Assembly: GCA_000469685.2 (NCBI GenBank)
Contig: LS997562.1
Coordinates: 8,384,007-8,448,006, forward strand
Length of the DNA: 64,000 bases
From: Haemonchus contortus
Taxonomy: Eukaryota > Nematoda > Chromadorea > Rhabditida > Trichostrongylidae
Direction: 5' to 3'
How positions within the stretch are numbered: position 1 is the first letter of the stretch; every line of letters begins with the position of its first letter. The notes below the pieces were generated by a model. That model searched no databases. It was not told the DNA's origin and was given only the letters and a program-made list of their open reading frames with translations. Shown piece by piece: positions 23,623-37,094 of the stretch. The translations under genes were made by a program, and so were the position numbers.

Positions 23623-24635
23623 TTAAATAAATTTTTAGGTAGAGGTACAAAGTGTCAGGAGGTGCCGCTGCCGCGCACATGGCCCGGGAATCTATAATAA
23701 TTCCCAGCTGAAACTCGTCCAAGTTAAGCAGCTCTCCTCTCTCCCTTCTTGACATATCAGGTGCAGACCCGTCTAGGAGGATGAAAACACTGACTCAGCA
23801 GGCTACGACAGACATTGTATAATGCAAGTCGACACTAAAACGTCATTAAGATTCTGAATGGACGGTACAGGCGCTTCCCAAAGACGTTTCATTCATGGGT
23901 ATTCCTTATTGCTTTGATAATGCTCTCTTTGAAACTATGAATAGACGGAAGGCAGGCAAATTACCTGCCTACTTACTTATTAATTACAATACCAAACTTC
24001 TTTTTGAAAAAACGGTTATCTGCCTGTTTATCTTGAGACTGTTCAAAGCTGAGTCGAGTTGCTGAAAACGGCAGGAATCACTCTCGGTTTTGGTGTGCAC
24101 CCGAACATTCGTCTGTCACTCAGCATCGTTGAGGTGTTTGAGTTAGTGCCAAGAGTCAGTCCAAGTACAAGCCAGAGATTGTGTTTCCCTAGATAAGCCT
24201 AATACCAACTCACTATCGAAGGAGGGGAGAAAGGTTTGGATGTCTGTCCGGGTATTGATCCGGAAATTGATGTCAGAATCATCCGCGTTAGAGAACGCCA
24301 TAGCATTACCCCACCTTCGACAACCATAAAAAGTGAGAATTAATGATCCCACTTGACTTGGGCTAATCAGAGACAGGAACGATGGCGTCTAACGGCTACA
24401 TACAAGTGTACAATGGCTTTTTACTTCTTTTACTATGTACGCAGTACTTTGTAGCGGATGGCTATCTGAGATGGAGTGACCCAAACTGTAAAAGTCAAAA
24501 TAAAAGTAACGGGAATCGAATGATATCTCCTTCAATGTCCAACATCTTAACGAAATGTACAACCCAAAGACCATGGGCGAAGAGGTCGGACTTGCAATCA
24601 AAGGTCTTCTCGCATGCACCCGATTTTAATTTCCT
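23119..24635 (+). repeat. Long inverted duplication, left arm (about 1.5 kb)
   Basis: The order is MITE, SINE-body fragment (about 23755-23895), then about 700 bp of unassigned DNA. The whole is repeated in reverse complement at 37095-38536. Identity by eye is very high in 24190-24560, where dozens of bases in a row match, and lower in the MITE part. The left arm has an extra stretch of roughly 100 bp near 23885-23990 and differs around 24085-24160. Shared open frames include one starting MASNGYIQVYNGFLLLLLCT at 24382. Confidence 0.88.
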
Positions 24636-27600
24636 CTGAAGGTTCCAATGCTGCCATCCCCTTAAATCAAGATTACCTCTCCCTCCTCAACCGAAACCTC
24701 CCTTGGAGCCCACACTCTTCCATCTCGAAGCTCCCAGCATGCGTTGCCCAGAAGTTAAAAGTTTTTTAGCCTCAGATTTTAATCAGCCGTCCTAGACATC
24801 CACATCCCTCCCTCTCATAACCTTCTAATCAACCGTGGATACTCGAGAGAATGAGTCTGTTTTCGAGAAAAATCTTCGTGGTCTGGAGGGTAACAGTTGT
24901 TGCTCCACAATCAGTACAGCTTGGGTTCATCAAAATAACAAAAGCTCTCCAGGTCCTCAAAAGACCAAAGAATGGACCCTCTTGGAGCGAAAAGATTGTC
25001 GAGCACCTCTAGACAGGCTTTAGCCCTTCATTATCCTGATTATCGACACTCTTTACAATCTTGCAAAATAATCCCTAGTGAAGGGGATATTTCCAGACTG
25101 AACCCATGGTTTTTGATGCTTTGCTGCGGTGCAGGCTGGTAAGCAAATACCAGAGTACGACAGGGAATCGGTGATTAGAGTGATTGATACTCGCTGAGCG
25201 CTTAAGATTACAACAACAAACTTTTCCCTCCCGTCGAGGTTTCCTATGGCATGGAAAAACTCGTATGACTGATGATCTGGGTTGTCGAAAGGGAACTTCG
25301 TATCGGTCTGACAATTGCATTCGCATAAAGTCAGCCCTCGATGCTCCCTATCGTCTAGCCAATCGCCTCAATCGTAGTCAATTAGTGTTCCAGATGGGAA
25401 ATACCTCAGTCGGACCGTGGAAGAAAGGAATACGCTAGCTCTCCTATGGAAGCTTCGTGGAACTTGTCGCTCAATCCAAGTTCTATTTAGAAGCCACGGC
25501 GTGAACTAGAGGGAGGGGCAACCGAATGTCAACGTGATGCAGACATGTGAGCCCATATCCAGCTAAAAGTTCCCACGTAACGAGCTCCAGCTATCTTTGG
25601 GTCTCATCCTGTCTACCCTAGTCTGACCCTCTGGGTGTAACACAGACATGGGACTACAGTTTCTCATCTGGTTTTTACTATGGTAACCAGAACTGTGAAG
25701 CTTCAAAGCCCACAGACAAAAATAGCTATGCACAGCTCAAAACTCCCACATAACGAATTGCATGGCCCTCCGGGCGTGGCCTTCATTAAAGATGAAAAAT
25801 TTCTGCTCTCATGAAGCCTTCTGCCCAGGACTGGGACCGATCTTGATGAGAACTCCTCTTCATTGGCTTTTGTGAGGCTGATGGGATTTGATTCAACTTT
25901 CTCTACCACCAGTTCCTCCGGGAAGGGATGAGGGTAGTGGACTGGAAACGCAAAGGCAAGAAACATCGAAACACCTTCCCTCCCCGTACCATCCCTTTCT
26001 CAATGACGGAAGAGAAACCGAGATAGCCACGAGGCATTTTCTCATGAGGCTTCCGCATCGTAAACAAGCATGTTGATGGCTTCGAACTTTGCGAAATCAC
26101 CGATCATCAACGGCTACAACTGGATGGAACACCATAACAGCTACATATAGTTTCGCACCTCAACCTTACCTAGGTAAGCCTTCGATACCAGACTCTCGGT
26201 TAAATTAAGGTAATCATATGGCTATTACCTGGTTGGCTAATCCTTAACAGAAACTGGTACCCTCCCAAACAAACAAGTTGATTCCTCCGAACTTTCCTAA
26301 ACCGTTATTCACCCACATCACGTCTGGGCATCAAGCGACCATGACTACACTTTCCCACCTGAATTATTCTCGGTAGCTATGATTCAGATTCTTTGTTCCC
26401 ATGGTGTCGGTCAGAACCCCTGATTCACGAAACTTCGCTCTCTTTTATGGGGCGAAGTAATCTAATCTTGTTTCTGGCGGAGCACCATCAAACGAGACTT
26501 TATGCTTGTCTAGAGTTCTTTGGTTCTCTTACGACCTGGCAACCCGAAGACAAATTCAGGACCCAGTCCTCCACAATGTCGAGAGTGTGAGAGGGAAGGA
26601 TGGTTGTCAGAGAGCCTCTCTCCAGGGGAAGGACGTCTGAATGTGGGAATGTCTGGGCGTCGACATTGCTCATGCTTATTGATTCTGATGAGATTCCTTG
26701 TTATTTTGCTGACGCCGCATATTCACTGAGACCAACGTTGTTGTCAACATATTCCCTAGTAAAAATATTGATCCCGAGCCTGAAGAAATTAGCCCTCTTT
26801 GCCCACCCACACTACCTCCCGCCCAACCGGTTTTTCACTTGTGGGTATGCACTTTTTACATCGAATACCACGTGATGTTTCCCTTAAAATGCCCTTTGTT
26901 GATGTCGACTTGGCAATGAACATATTCGAGAAGGAGCGAAATTGAAGGCATTACAAAAGATAACAAAATCCTCATAACGATTTTAATTAACGAGGAAAAC
27001 TATTTCGTTGACAAACTCGAATGATTCATTTCGGAATAAGCCATGCATCTGGCACATTTCCGGAACTGTAGCGAGCGGCCAACGGGTAGCTTTAAGGCTC
27101 CCAAAGGCCGGTGAATTCATAAATATTCAAAAAAAAAAGCGCTTGTTTCCTTCCCCCCACAGCGCTAGCTCCACCAACTGAAACCTAAAAGGGTATCCCC
27201 CTCATATGACGGGCTATTGAGCCCTTTGTTGACTCATTTGGACACCAACAATGGCAAAAAGAACCAGCAAAGAACCACAAATAATTGAAAGTAGTGTGGG
27301 AGGGAGTGGGAGGAGGTGAAGTGTCGAACTGAAGGCCATAGCTCCTAGACGAGGTCCCCGCGGACTGTAAGATCAACGTTCTACCAATACTGTCCGTTAT
27401 ACCTTGCCACCGATTAAGGATATGAAAAGCTTTAAAAGTCGTCTTTGGGTGAGCCATGCATTTCCGCTCTTCCTCCGACAATGGAACAACGATTGGATGC
27501 TTACGAACGACAAGAAACTGTAAGGGCGAGCTTGCATAAAGACATATTGATACTTAACAGGAGAGGATCTGACTCTTCCCTGAAGCCCTCGGCTTTTCAA

Positions 27601-30600
27601 TCAAGGCGGTCCAGCGTCAAAATTACGAAGGTCATAAGATTCTGCTCTTCTTTTACTATTTAGGGGCCGCTTGCATATCATTACTACCCAACCCCCACAA
27701 CCTGTCAATCAAAAAGATCCGAACGTGGTGTTTTCATAAACTAGTAGGGCATGTCAACAAAGATTTGTACTATTTCACAGTCACTGGCCACAACATGGAA
27801 CGTACTTATGTTGAGGAGACTAATGGGAGACCCATATCGACTGTATGGGAGTCCCATGCCCCTAGTTGTACGGAACCCGATTGAGAAGACTCTAAACGCT
27901 CAGATGGACTCAACTTCAGGATCTCTGTAGTTCATGAGCTTGACCTAAAGAAGCCTTCATGTTCTGGCCAGTATTAGTCTAGTATTCTCATCAACTGAGA
28001 CCACGACCAACCAAAATCATACGGAGTCGTTCAGAACCCAAGAAGCAGAAAACATTCCCGGATAACCCCCTAGGGTAGGCCACATATTAACCATGAGGAT
28101 TCAAACTGGTTAACCAGCTTCTAATATTTGATGGCATTCCTCCGCCTTTTCTTCCTACCATATTGGGCTATGAAACCCTGTGTGCAGGAGGAAAGGGACG
28201 TTGTTCCTATTTTAGGGAATCGAACGATCGAGCGATGAAGCAGTCCTATACGTGGAGAGGACAGAACCGAACTTATCAACTTGCCGTCGTCTACATAGGA
28301 CAGCGACCATACCACCATACTGCAGCCATAGCCACACAGAAGGACGTATTCCTACAGAAAGTTGTCGGACTTTTTGGCTACGGGTACTCCAACTATGACT
28401 TGCGTGCCGTATAGAGATAACTGGAGCAACTCAACCCTGGCCGACAGAAACTACCTTGTTGGAGTCTCTTTCCCGTCTGCGCTACGCTAGAGTTAACGCA
28501 AAACAGGGTCCGTAATTGCACTTCATCCCCACGTACCCAAAACATTGTATGTAATTGCACTCGGTCCCCAAAAGTCGTTTACCGTTCCCATATCCAAAGT
28601 ACATTGACCGTAGTTGAAAATAGATGGATGGCCTTGGAACCCGTCTTACCTAGAAGAATCGAAAAACTTCAGGAGAAGAGCTATTATCGGCGTAGTTATC
28701 GATGTAGCAAATTCTTTACATTTTCATCGAGTTTTTCGTTGTGAGTCAGAAGTGAATGGCAAAAGGGCCGACGAAGAAGTTTATCAGGCCACTCGAGGGC
28801 GTGCATCCATCATGTACCATGGCGATTACACATCGGTCGAAGGTGGTGCCAAAATTGGAACTCTTTTTGAGAATTCCTGAGGAAAGAATGAAACACTCAA
28901 CAAACGGTCACTGAGGAAAACTTCTTTTGGGACCAGCCCCTTCCCTAGAGTTTAGGAGCTTCCGGAGTTTAGGAATGTCGGTTTCGGTAGACGATCGATT
29001 GTGGGCCTTGGGGAGGCCGTGTACGTTTACTTCAACAGGGACAGATCGAAACCCATGCCTAGAAAAGAGACCCGTAGAGGAACAACTCGGTGGGTCATCA
29101 GATCGGGAGGCCGTCCCACACTGGGAGTTGCAGTTAGCTTTTCCAACCCCTCTTTCCTTCCTTTTTCACTTTTTCTTTATCCTCTACATCTAATCCTCGC
29201 CCTATTGGGAATAAGTATCTCTATACCGAACCTCTCAATACCTGGCTACCTTGGGAAGTCGGAGAACCACCTTGACCACCATGAGATTTGCTTCTTCAAT
29301 CAAACGACCTTTCAGTGGCAACTGCTCTATTACAATACCAGTAAAAATAGTAGCTAGTTAAGCGTAATGTGAGGTACCTCTCCCTCCTGGACACTGTTGA
29401 TAGACGGGGAACACTGTAGCCAAAGGAGCATATGCGCAAAAGAAGCGGCGCAGGGTGAGGGGGGGGGGGGGGAAGGAACAGTCGGTATTCGGGACTGGAA
29501 ACTTCTAGAAACAGATTCTCCTTTGAAGAGAAACTTCATCGCAACCCACGCCATGATCTGATTCTTCCAGAAGACAAGATCGAATCCCATACCTCAAGGG
29601 AGGTCTGTTGGACACAGCGGAAGGGTGCGCAACGTGGGGGGATAAGGGTGGGCATTTCGCCGCGCCTGTCGCATAGCCATGGCAGACAGCAGAACTGCAG
29701 ATCAACAACCATGCCGTCGTACCCGACAGCGAGCCACTGATGTAAACTAGAACCCCATATTGCCATCCCTGCATTGAGAAATGCGCATCGATTCACACCA
29801 CGACCCTTACCGATACTGAAATGTTGCGATGAAGCGGACGGATAAGCAGTAGCGACATGCCATTCGAAATTGCTCGTTGACCAAAGGAATGGGCTGTTGT
29901 TGCAAGCAGCGCGTGGTCTGATTGAGAACCCTTGGTGGTTGCGCCGTTTCCGCTCCGGCCAAAGATTGCCATCAGCAGCAACGGCAGCAGCAGCAGCCGC
30001 CTTTCCCAGTAAACAACCTCGCGCTCAGACAATCGTTATGAAAACCACAAGAGATTACATTATCTCAAAGAAAGCAGTCCATAATCAGCAAGGCGATAGA
30101 CCACCCGAACCCGAACAAATTGTAGGAACTCGATTACTCTTTAGACTTCATAGGTAAACAATCGGAAAGAGTTGCTGACAATGGGGTAAATAACCCCCAA
30201 ACAAGGATCCCTAACGATTCCGACGATATTTTGAGCAACATACCTTGAATGATGTGAGAGAGCTTGCGTCGACGGACATCACTACGACGGACGAGGACGA
30301 ACAGTGCAGAGAAGGGCTGCGGCGGCGATCGTCGCCCCGCCCCGTGGGTGGTATCGAACACTATGCTGAACTTATGATCTTACCCGAACTCACGTACTAA
30401 TAACAATACCCACTCTTACTACCTTCACTTGGATTCAACATTATTCCTCTGGGTTCATTAGGGAAAGTATACGGGGAATATCTTAGATATGCTAGGGAGA
30501 GTGCCCTTCGGAACGTGTGGACAGCCATTTTTTCTGCCAGCCATCACTTAGCAGAGCGATCTATAGATTAGATAGTTCTATTGATTAAATCGAACACTGT

Positions 30601-31840
30601 TCACCCCCTTCATCCGCCACTTCGGTGTTGGAAGTGGGACTTAAGGATCCACTAAGGTACTTACCAAGCAAAACGGATTGGTTCAAGACTTCCATGGAAA
30701 CATTTTCGGAGTAACTCAAGAACTTTCCCATACACTGGCTATGGATCTTTTCCAAATGGTCAAAAATCTCCCGAATAGGTTGGAAATGATGCGGCTCTGG
30801 GTAGACCACGAATAACATTCAATAGACGCGTTTTCTTTGAAGACCGAGACGGAGGTGTTCTTTCGAAAACTCCCTGACCAGATCCAAGGGTGTGCAGCAG
30901 AATCCATTGCAGGTGATCGTATCCGATCTTTCCAGAAGGGGTCTGGTATTTAGTAAGGGGCTGGAGGTTGTGGATAAAATTGTCTCTGAATTGCAATATA
31001 ATCCTGCTTCTTCGAGGATCGTTTGCAGTCAAACAGCCATGAGTATCTGGGTGGAGAAAGGGGGGGGGGGGGGACGTCATTTCTGCTCTGACGATGACCT
31101 CATGCTCGATCCTCGTTCTGGTTTGATTCCCTACTCGTCCGTTTCCCACTTAGGTGAGTGAGTTTTTGCTGGAATACTCGACATGTGAGTTTACTTATTG
31201 ATAACAACTTCAAGTGAATTCTCTGCCCACTGATAACAATCTCAATTGATTCCTATACTGGATCGGAAGAGGCTTCGATTGGGAAGATTCGAGCGGATTG
31301 CGTGGTCATGGCGCAATCCAAAGTCGGCTCAAAGCTGGTATCGATCTCACCAATTCGTAAACAGTTCCGAACTGGGAATCGATGACGATCTGTGGCCCGG
31401 TCCAACTATTTTAAGTGCACCGTCTGCACCATTTCGATGACAGCGGTTAGTAATCAGCTTATCAGTTGCTTCAGTGATGTGGGGTAGACAAAAAAGCCGC
31501 CCAACTCGTTTTGTAGACTGCACTTTTGCACTTTCGGAAACATCGACGATTCCTTCGAATAAGTAGATTAGTCAGCACTTTCATACCTAATAAGTTGATC
31601 CATCGATTGCTAGAAATCAATGGAACCGACTGGACGAAAGTTTCAGGGCATTTAACAAATACGAAATAAAAATTACTGTGTGTTTAATATGCTGGGGATG
31701 AATTTGTTGATTTTTTTTGTTTATGAGATAACTCAATCGAATAAATAAGCAAATATTGTTTTGTATGCAGATAAATATTTATTTTTTATGGAAGTGCGCG
31801 TTTTACCTGAATGAAGTCTTCAAGAACATGGAAATTTTCA
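24636..31840. other. Gene-poor stretch inside the inverted duplication, left part
   Basis: I see no exon I can assign and no tRNA. Open frames are short and not family-like. Notable items are two 14-base G runs (29459-29472, 31060-31073) and a short GCA-type run (about 29975-30000) that gives leucine- or alanine-rich chance frames. Confidence 0.7.
29459..29472. repeat. G homopolymer, 14 bases
   Basis: Uninterrupted G run on the plus strand. See also 31060-31073 and 41429-41441, and C runs at 9738-9747, 16210-16219 and 60109-60119. Confidence 0.9.
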
Positions 31841-31842
31841 AG

Positions 31843-32113
31843 TCACCCCCGCATAAATCACACTCGAACGGATCGCTCGCATGGGGTGTGGTGCAGTAGG
31901 AGCGAAATCGTCGCTCGCGGCGAGGGAAACGCGGCGCGCGAAGGAATGTAACAGGATGCAGCAGCAGATTAAAAAATACAGGAGCAAAAGAACTAGCAGT
32001 AAAATCATGTCAAAAGTAATAATCGCATAGCGATTGAGCTGTATGAAGAGTGCTAGAACTGTATAACGAGGCAAATGGTCCGCGAAAGCCGCGTGCGGCG
32101 GATCGATTACCAA
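31843..32113 (-). repeat. CG-rich interspersed repeat, copy 1
   Basis: On the minus strand: GGTAATCGATCCGCCGCACG, TTATACAGTTCTAGCACTCT, CATACAGCTCAATCGCTATG, a poly-T-rich middle, TGCTGCTGCATCCTGTTACA, TTCCTTCGCGCGCCGCG, GATTTCGCTCCTACTGCACC. A second copy is at 39350-39600 and a fragment at 61075-61160. No transposase is visible. The frame that reads LLLVLLLLYFL comes from its T-rich middle. Confidence 0.82.
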
Positions 32114-34734
32114 ATTAGTTCCTGCTGCCCGTCTTCCGCTCCTATGAGCCGAGTGTAGATCCCTTGTCCAGAGTTATTCAACAGCACTTTGCTTAAACCC
32201 GCTCCGGGCCATTTTTCTCTTTTTTTTGTCTGACTTCCAGTGCCATGTGACCCTTGTTATTGTTAATCTTGCCACATCATAGAACAGGTAAACAATAAAT
32301 AAATAAGTACCTCAATACACACACCTCGACCTTCCCCTTCAAAATGCTACACGCATCATTCTGCTTCGAGCAGGATTCCAAGACCAATAACGCTCGACTT
32401 CCTAAGGATTCATGGCCTCCAGGGTTCAAAGCCGTTGAGAATTATTTTCTATTCACCTTGATTTGAAAGGCAGTAGGAATGCAGGCGATGCGGGAAGATA
32501 GATAGCCTTTCCCGCTCCCCCTATGGGAGAGGTTGCATCAGAGGTATGGGGAGTGTTGTACTTCTAAAGTCTCTCTATCAAGAACTGAACGAAAGTTCTG
32601 ATGCACGGAGAAAGAGAAGTCATTCGGGTGGATTAAATGAATGAGTGTAGCTCGGATATGGAAAAAGAGAGCATAATCAAGGAAGGAGGGGGTAATGGAA
32701 GGGCGATTCAATGTCTGAAAACTGAGAAGGGATGTCTACAAGAGTAAAGATTGTTCCCTAGAAGTGCCTCAGGCAATATCCTTCAGCAGACACGAGGTGA
32801 GCCATTGCTATCGTCTTGATTTTTCTAGGAAAAGGTATTACTATTGGGAGTAGGGTGTACACTGTCCACTTGATTCCTTCCAGCTGAGATAATCCGCGAA
32901 AGAATTGACATCTCCTACGCACCTAATTTTTTTGCTGAAATCTCGTGTCAAATCGAACAGCCGGGTTTTCACGTTTTCTACCAAACAGTTAAGTGGGTTC
33001 TTTCCCTTGCTTCACACCTTTCACCCCTTCTCCTTTCATCTTCTCACCCTTTCAAAAGCAGGAAAATGACTCGAAATGACTGATTCACATGCTGGACCCT
33101 TCTTCCATTCTGCAGCTATGGAAACGGTCACGAAGAAAGAAATTGGCTACAATAACTTCAGACTTATCGGGATTCCAACCATGGTGTGAAGAACTAACCT
33201 ACGTTCTTGTTTAGCGAAGTTGTTGAGGGGCAAATGTGCTTCACTTGAGCCCCGTTGATACGAATGTGTTGGTTGTAGTCATTATGGACGTCACTCTTAT
33301 TACAGCTCACAATACGACATAAAAGTCAGGAAGTCATTCGTAAACGGCAAACACCCACTTCGGAAGAGATTCCCACAAAACGGCTTTTGGTACACTAGCC
33401 ACAGACAGGGAAGTAGGATGGACGCTAAACGACGAAGAACGACCTCTCAGGTCTACGGTGCGTTGGAGAAAGACTTTAGCATCCACTTCAAAAACGTGTT
33501 CTTCTTCATAATCATGCGTTCGAGTCAGGGCCTTCAGCCTGGATTACTGTATCAAAAGATCCTATGACTTCGAAATCTGGTCGAATAACCGAAAATTTGA
33601 AAAAATTTTGGGAGAAGCCCTTCTTTTATCTTTCAGTGACTCTTTTGTGCCCCGTCTTGGGATTACTAGTAGAGTTACCTATAAAATCACTCCTTCTAGG
33701 TAATTTTTTGGTACGGATGCCTAGTGCCTCCTAATTCTCCACATAAGAATGTGCTGTCACAGGCTCCAAAACATTCGGGGTGATAAATCACTTGAACTTT
33801 TTCACAATCTCCAATGATTCCATATGGGTAAACAGCACAGGGTCCGGGTTCAATAATGCCCTTCACACACTCTAATGTGACTAGTATTTGGGGATACTAA
33901 TTAACAGAACATCATTTCACAACTGTGCCCAGAAGAGACTTTACAAAGGAGCTAACCAGTATCAACTATCAGTTTGGGCACAAAAACCTAATCGTCTCAA
34001 ACTTCGATGACGACTTCAAGGACAGTTAAGTCCGACTAGCCTTGGGAACTGTCCACTCGTCAAACACCTGTGGTTGTTCCAAAAGGCGTTCCTCCCATAG
34101 CGGTTGGCATGCGGACTACAGTGGGGTTTATTTAGTTTTTAAAGTCTTTGACGTTGCCATCGTACTTTACGGCCCCGTATAACTGTTCTTCTGTAAGTTA
34201 ATGTTTGTTAATGTAAATTCCTGAGAGGCTTTTGCCTTTTCAGATCTTAAAAAAAGGAAACAATGCCGAAACGTCATCTCAATAAAACTGTCACACTGCA
34301 AATCTCTGTTGTCAGCTGAACAAATGTAAATTCCACCATTGAGAAAGAAAATGCATAGAGTTTATGGAGAATTAGTTTGGATTCGATTCCATAGAGAGTT
34401 CTCGAATTCCCTTTTGAAAATGGTATTCTCTCGCCTGGCAAAGCAAAAATGTATGAAATGAATACACGCCAGCGGAAGACCCATCTTTGCTTTAACCAAG
34501 GCTAACAAATGGGGACCGACAGCACTGAGGAGGTGCTACGGGTGGTTCACTTTGTTATTCGGGCAGTTTTGGTTTGGCAACCATGAATTTGATGGAGAGA
34601 AATAATGATTTGGCGCTGTGCACAGGGTTCCAGAAGCCCACTCAGACTGAAGTTCGTTATTTGCTTATCACCGCTGAAGGATAAAAGATAAAGTTTCGTT
34701 CGGATAATCAAATGAATAAACTTTTGGGGCGTTA
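32114..34734. other. Intergenic stretch, no gene seen
   Basis: Mostly unassigned DNA. An AATAAATAAATAAG tail near 32293 could be the 3' end of another decayed CR1-like LINE, but no coding remnant precedes it. No exon or RNA gene was recognised on either strand. Confidence 0.6.
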
Positions 34735-35007
34735 ATCAATCCCGTCTGAGGAATGCGCCCTGCACTCGACTTTCATTCAGAATCGTAGTGGAGCATTGAA
34801 TGCGCCCTGGATGCCCTATACAATGACTTGCGGTGGCCAGCCGATGTGCAAGTCAGTGCTTTTATCCTCCCAGACGAATCTGGTACCAATTAGCCGACCC
34901 CGGAATGATGGAAGGCTTGGTTGGCCTAGGCGAATATCGATCCGGGTTTCGAACCCGTAACCGTGCGTGAGAGATGTGCGCCGCTTGCCACTACACTACC
35001 TCCATCC
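34735..35007 (-). mobile_element. tRNA-derived SINE, fullest copy
   Basis: Reading the minus strand from 35007, the head starts GGATGGAGG, then TAGTGTAGTGG (box-A-like) and GGGTTCGAAACCC (box B) about 45 nt later. Next come a linker (GGATCGATATTCGCC), the conserved GGTACCAGATTCGTCTGGG, AAAAGCACTGACTTGCACAT, the CCGCAAGTCATTGTATAGG stretch and CTACGATTCTGAATGAAAGT. This is the layout of a pol III SINE. At least eight partial copies occur in the window. Which tRNA it came from is not clear. Confidence 0.75.
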
Positions 35008-35464
35008 TTTAATACAGCTAATTATCATAATTACAAAATATGATAATTGGCTGTAATAAACATGGGGTATTATAGGTATATTAAATACTATAAGTATTTA
35101 CAACAAATAATAAAAACTACCCTCTGCTGTCGAGAATTGATATCAACATCGACCGGGGCGCCAGTACTTTTCAGCCACACTGTAATTTATCTTAGCGAAG
35201 ACCCTGCCGGGAAATAAATCTAAAGCAAGACCATATTTTTTTCTGCATGATATATGCACCTGTACTGATGCCCATGGAGGCGATTCGATAAGAGAGGTGG
35301 CTGGTTTCATAGTCTGCCGGCGTGGCTTTCTTGCTAAACTTCGCTTTTATGAAGACTCTTCTATTCAGAGGTGGTGCAGTGACAAAAGGCGCCTTACCAC
35401 ACACATGTGGTCCGTGTGGTTCTAATCCTGGAGGCCAACCAAGCATTCCATGTCCCGGATTCGC

Positions 35465-35615
35465 TTAACTGGAACTATCCCTCGTCTGATGGGATTGAAA
35501 CACTGGCTTGTCCACCGCCTTTCCACCGCTAATCACCGTATAGGCCACGCACGCACTGAACAGCCACTACAATTCTGAATGGGAGCCAAATGCTGGGCTG
35601 CATCTCTCGAGGATA
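35465..35615 (+). repeat. SINE body fragment, copy 7
   Basis: CACTGGCTTGTCCACCGCC, GTATAGGCCACGCACGCA and CACTACAATTCTGAATGGGA follow the SINE body order on the plus strand. The head is absent or unrecognisable. Confidence 0.6.
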
Positions 35616-37094
35616 AAAACGGGAATAATCATTTCCTTGCTCCTGAGAGAACTGTTGCCCTTCTTAGTCATCTTCAACTTTTTCTACACCTTAGCATTCT
35701 ATCTTCAATGCGTTAGTAACGAAGCTCTTCTTTTATTCAATACTGTTTTCGAAAAAAATTAAATAATCTGTAAAAACTCTCAATTTTTGCTTGGCCTAGT
35801 GCATAATGACGTGTACGAATAGACCAGTGCAATAAATGATCATTTTTGTCGATGGCCATGCAACATTGCGTGACTTACTTGGAAAACTGACATACCTGAA
35901 GAGACTTTAAGGTGAAGATGTATAACCAATTGATTCATCCGTTTTCGCTTGTAGGATGGAGCTGGCTAGATTAATTCAATGGAAGCCGAAAGGGTTAGGT
36001 CAGCTTGTTTAAAGGCATAATCGCTACGTGACTGGTTTTGCCAACGACCTTCTGAGAAAGAGAGAGAGAGGAACTGTAGGAAGTTACGCCTCTACAGGAG
36101 AAAACGCCTCCTAATGGACGTACCAGCACAACAAGTAATACAAACAACTGTTAAAGATGAAACCCAAAGTGACACAGTAACCCCGAATGCAACGCTAACA
36201 ATGAGATCGAAGTTCTGCTGCTATTACTTAAATTATCGACTAAGGGAGCAGTGACTCCTCTGCAGAAACGACCCCCTCCCAGTTCCTCAACTTAGCAATT
36301 CATTCATGAAGTTTCTTCTTCCATTCAGGATACCAGGGCCTACGCTCGCGAGCAAAAGAAACAAGTTTGATGGCAAAGATTAAGTTTGCTTTCGATTGAA
36401 ACGATCCATTTACGCCAGTCAACTGTAAAATTGGCTTATACGATGGGCTTAAGGTTGAAAATCGTTTTTCAGGAATGCCTAAGCCTGGAGAAAAATTTCC
36501 AAGATCCAAAGCTTGGTACGGCAATACGGATGTCTCGCAACTTCCCGGAAAACTTTGAGGATTGTCTCCGCTAATGAAAGAGATCTTATGTAAGTTGATC
36601 ATTGGTGTATCCAAGCCTAGTTGCTCACTGCTTCTGATACGGCGTGTGAGGTGGAAAAGAAGCTGTCTCAAATCTATCCTTCACGTCCTCAACCGGGGAG
36701 ATTAGATGTGCTCTGGAACCTTAACTCAATTTAGAGAGTGCCCCAAGACATTGCGATCTCGGAGCGCCCTCTGAATCTTTAGTCGCTCTAGCCGACCGGC
36801 GCCTTCTCCAGGTCGTGAGACTGCATGGCAGGGCTCCCGCTCTCCTCAACACATTTCATTCGCCTGGGTGGTGATGGAGACGGCTTCTGCAGGTAACCTC
36901 TCGATTGAAGCCAAATAGTTCTATAAGTTTCGCTGCTCAGAGCTAAATGTTGTGCAGATTCGCTTAGCCCTTGGCAATTATAAAACTCTACCGCGACTCC
37001 CTCCTGTTCTAGATTGCAGTGTCTGAGATCCGAAAGACCTAGTGCTTTCCATCGCTCTCCACGCCCTCAGAACAGTCACTTTTCCAGCTTTCAT
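35616..37094. other. Intergenic stretch, no gene seen
   Basis: It holds a short GA run (36058-36074) and a 123-codon minus-strand frame (36300-36671) that I do not recognise. That frame is interleaved with an open plus frame and shows no domain or splice context, so I do not call it a gene. Confidence 0.6.

Noticed and set aside
29793..30157. Overlapping frames with leucine-rich (minus) and alanine-rich (plus) runs
   Set aside because: Both come from the same short GCA-type run; no splice or domain support on either strand.
31838..32113. Minus frame with a poly-leucine stretch, like a signal or membrane segment
   Set aside because: It is a translation of the CG-rich interspersed repeat; the other copy at 39350 does not keep the same frame.
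32285..32310. AATAAATAAATA tail suggesting a second LINE
   Set aside because: No reverse transcriptase remnant precedes it; an AT-rich tail alone is not enough.
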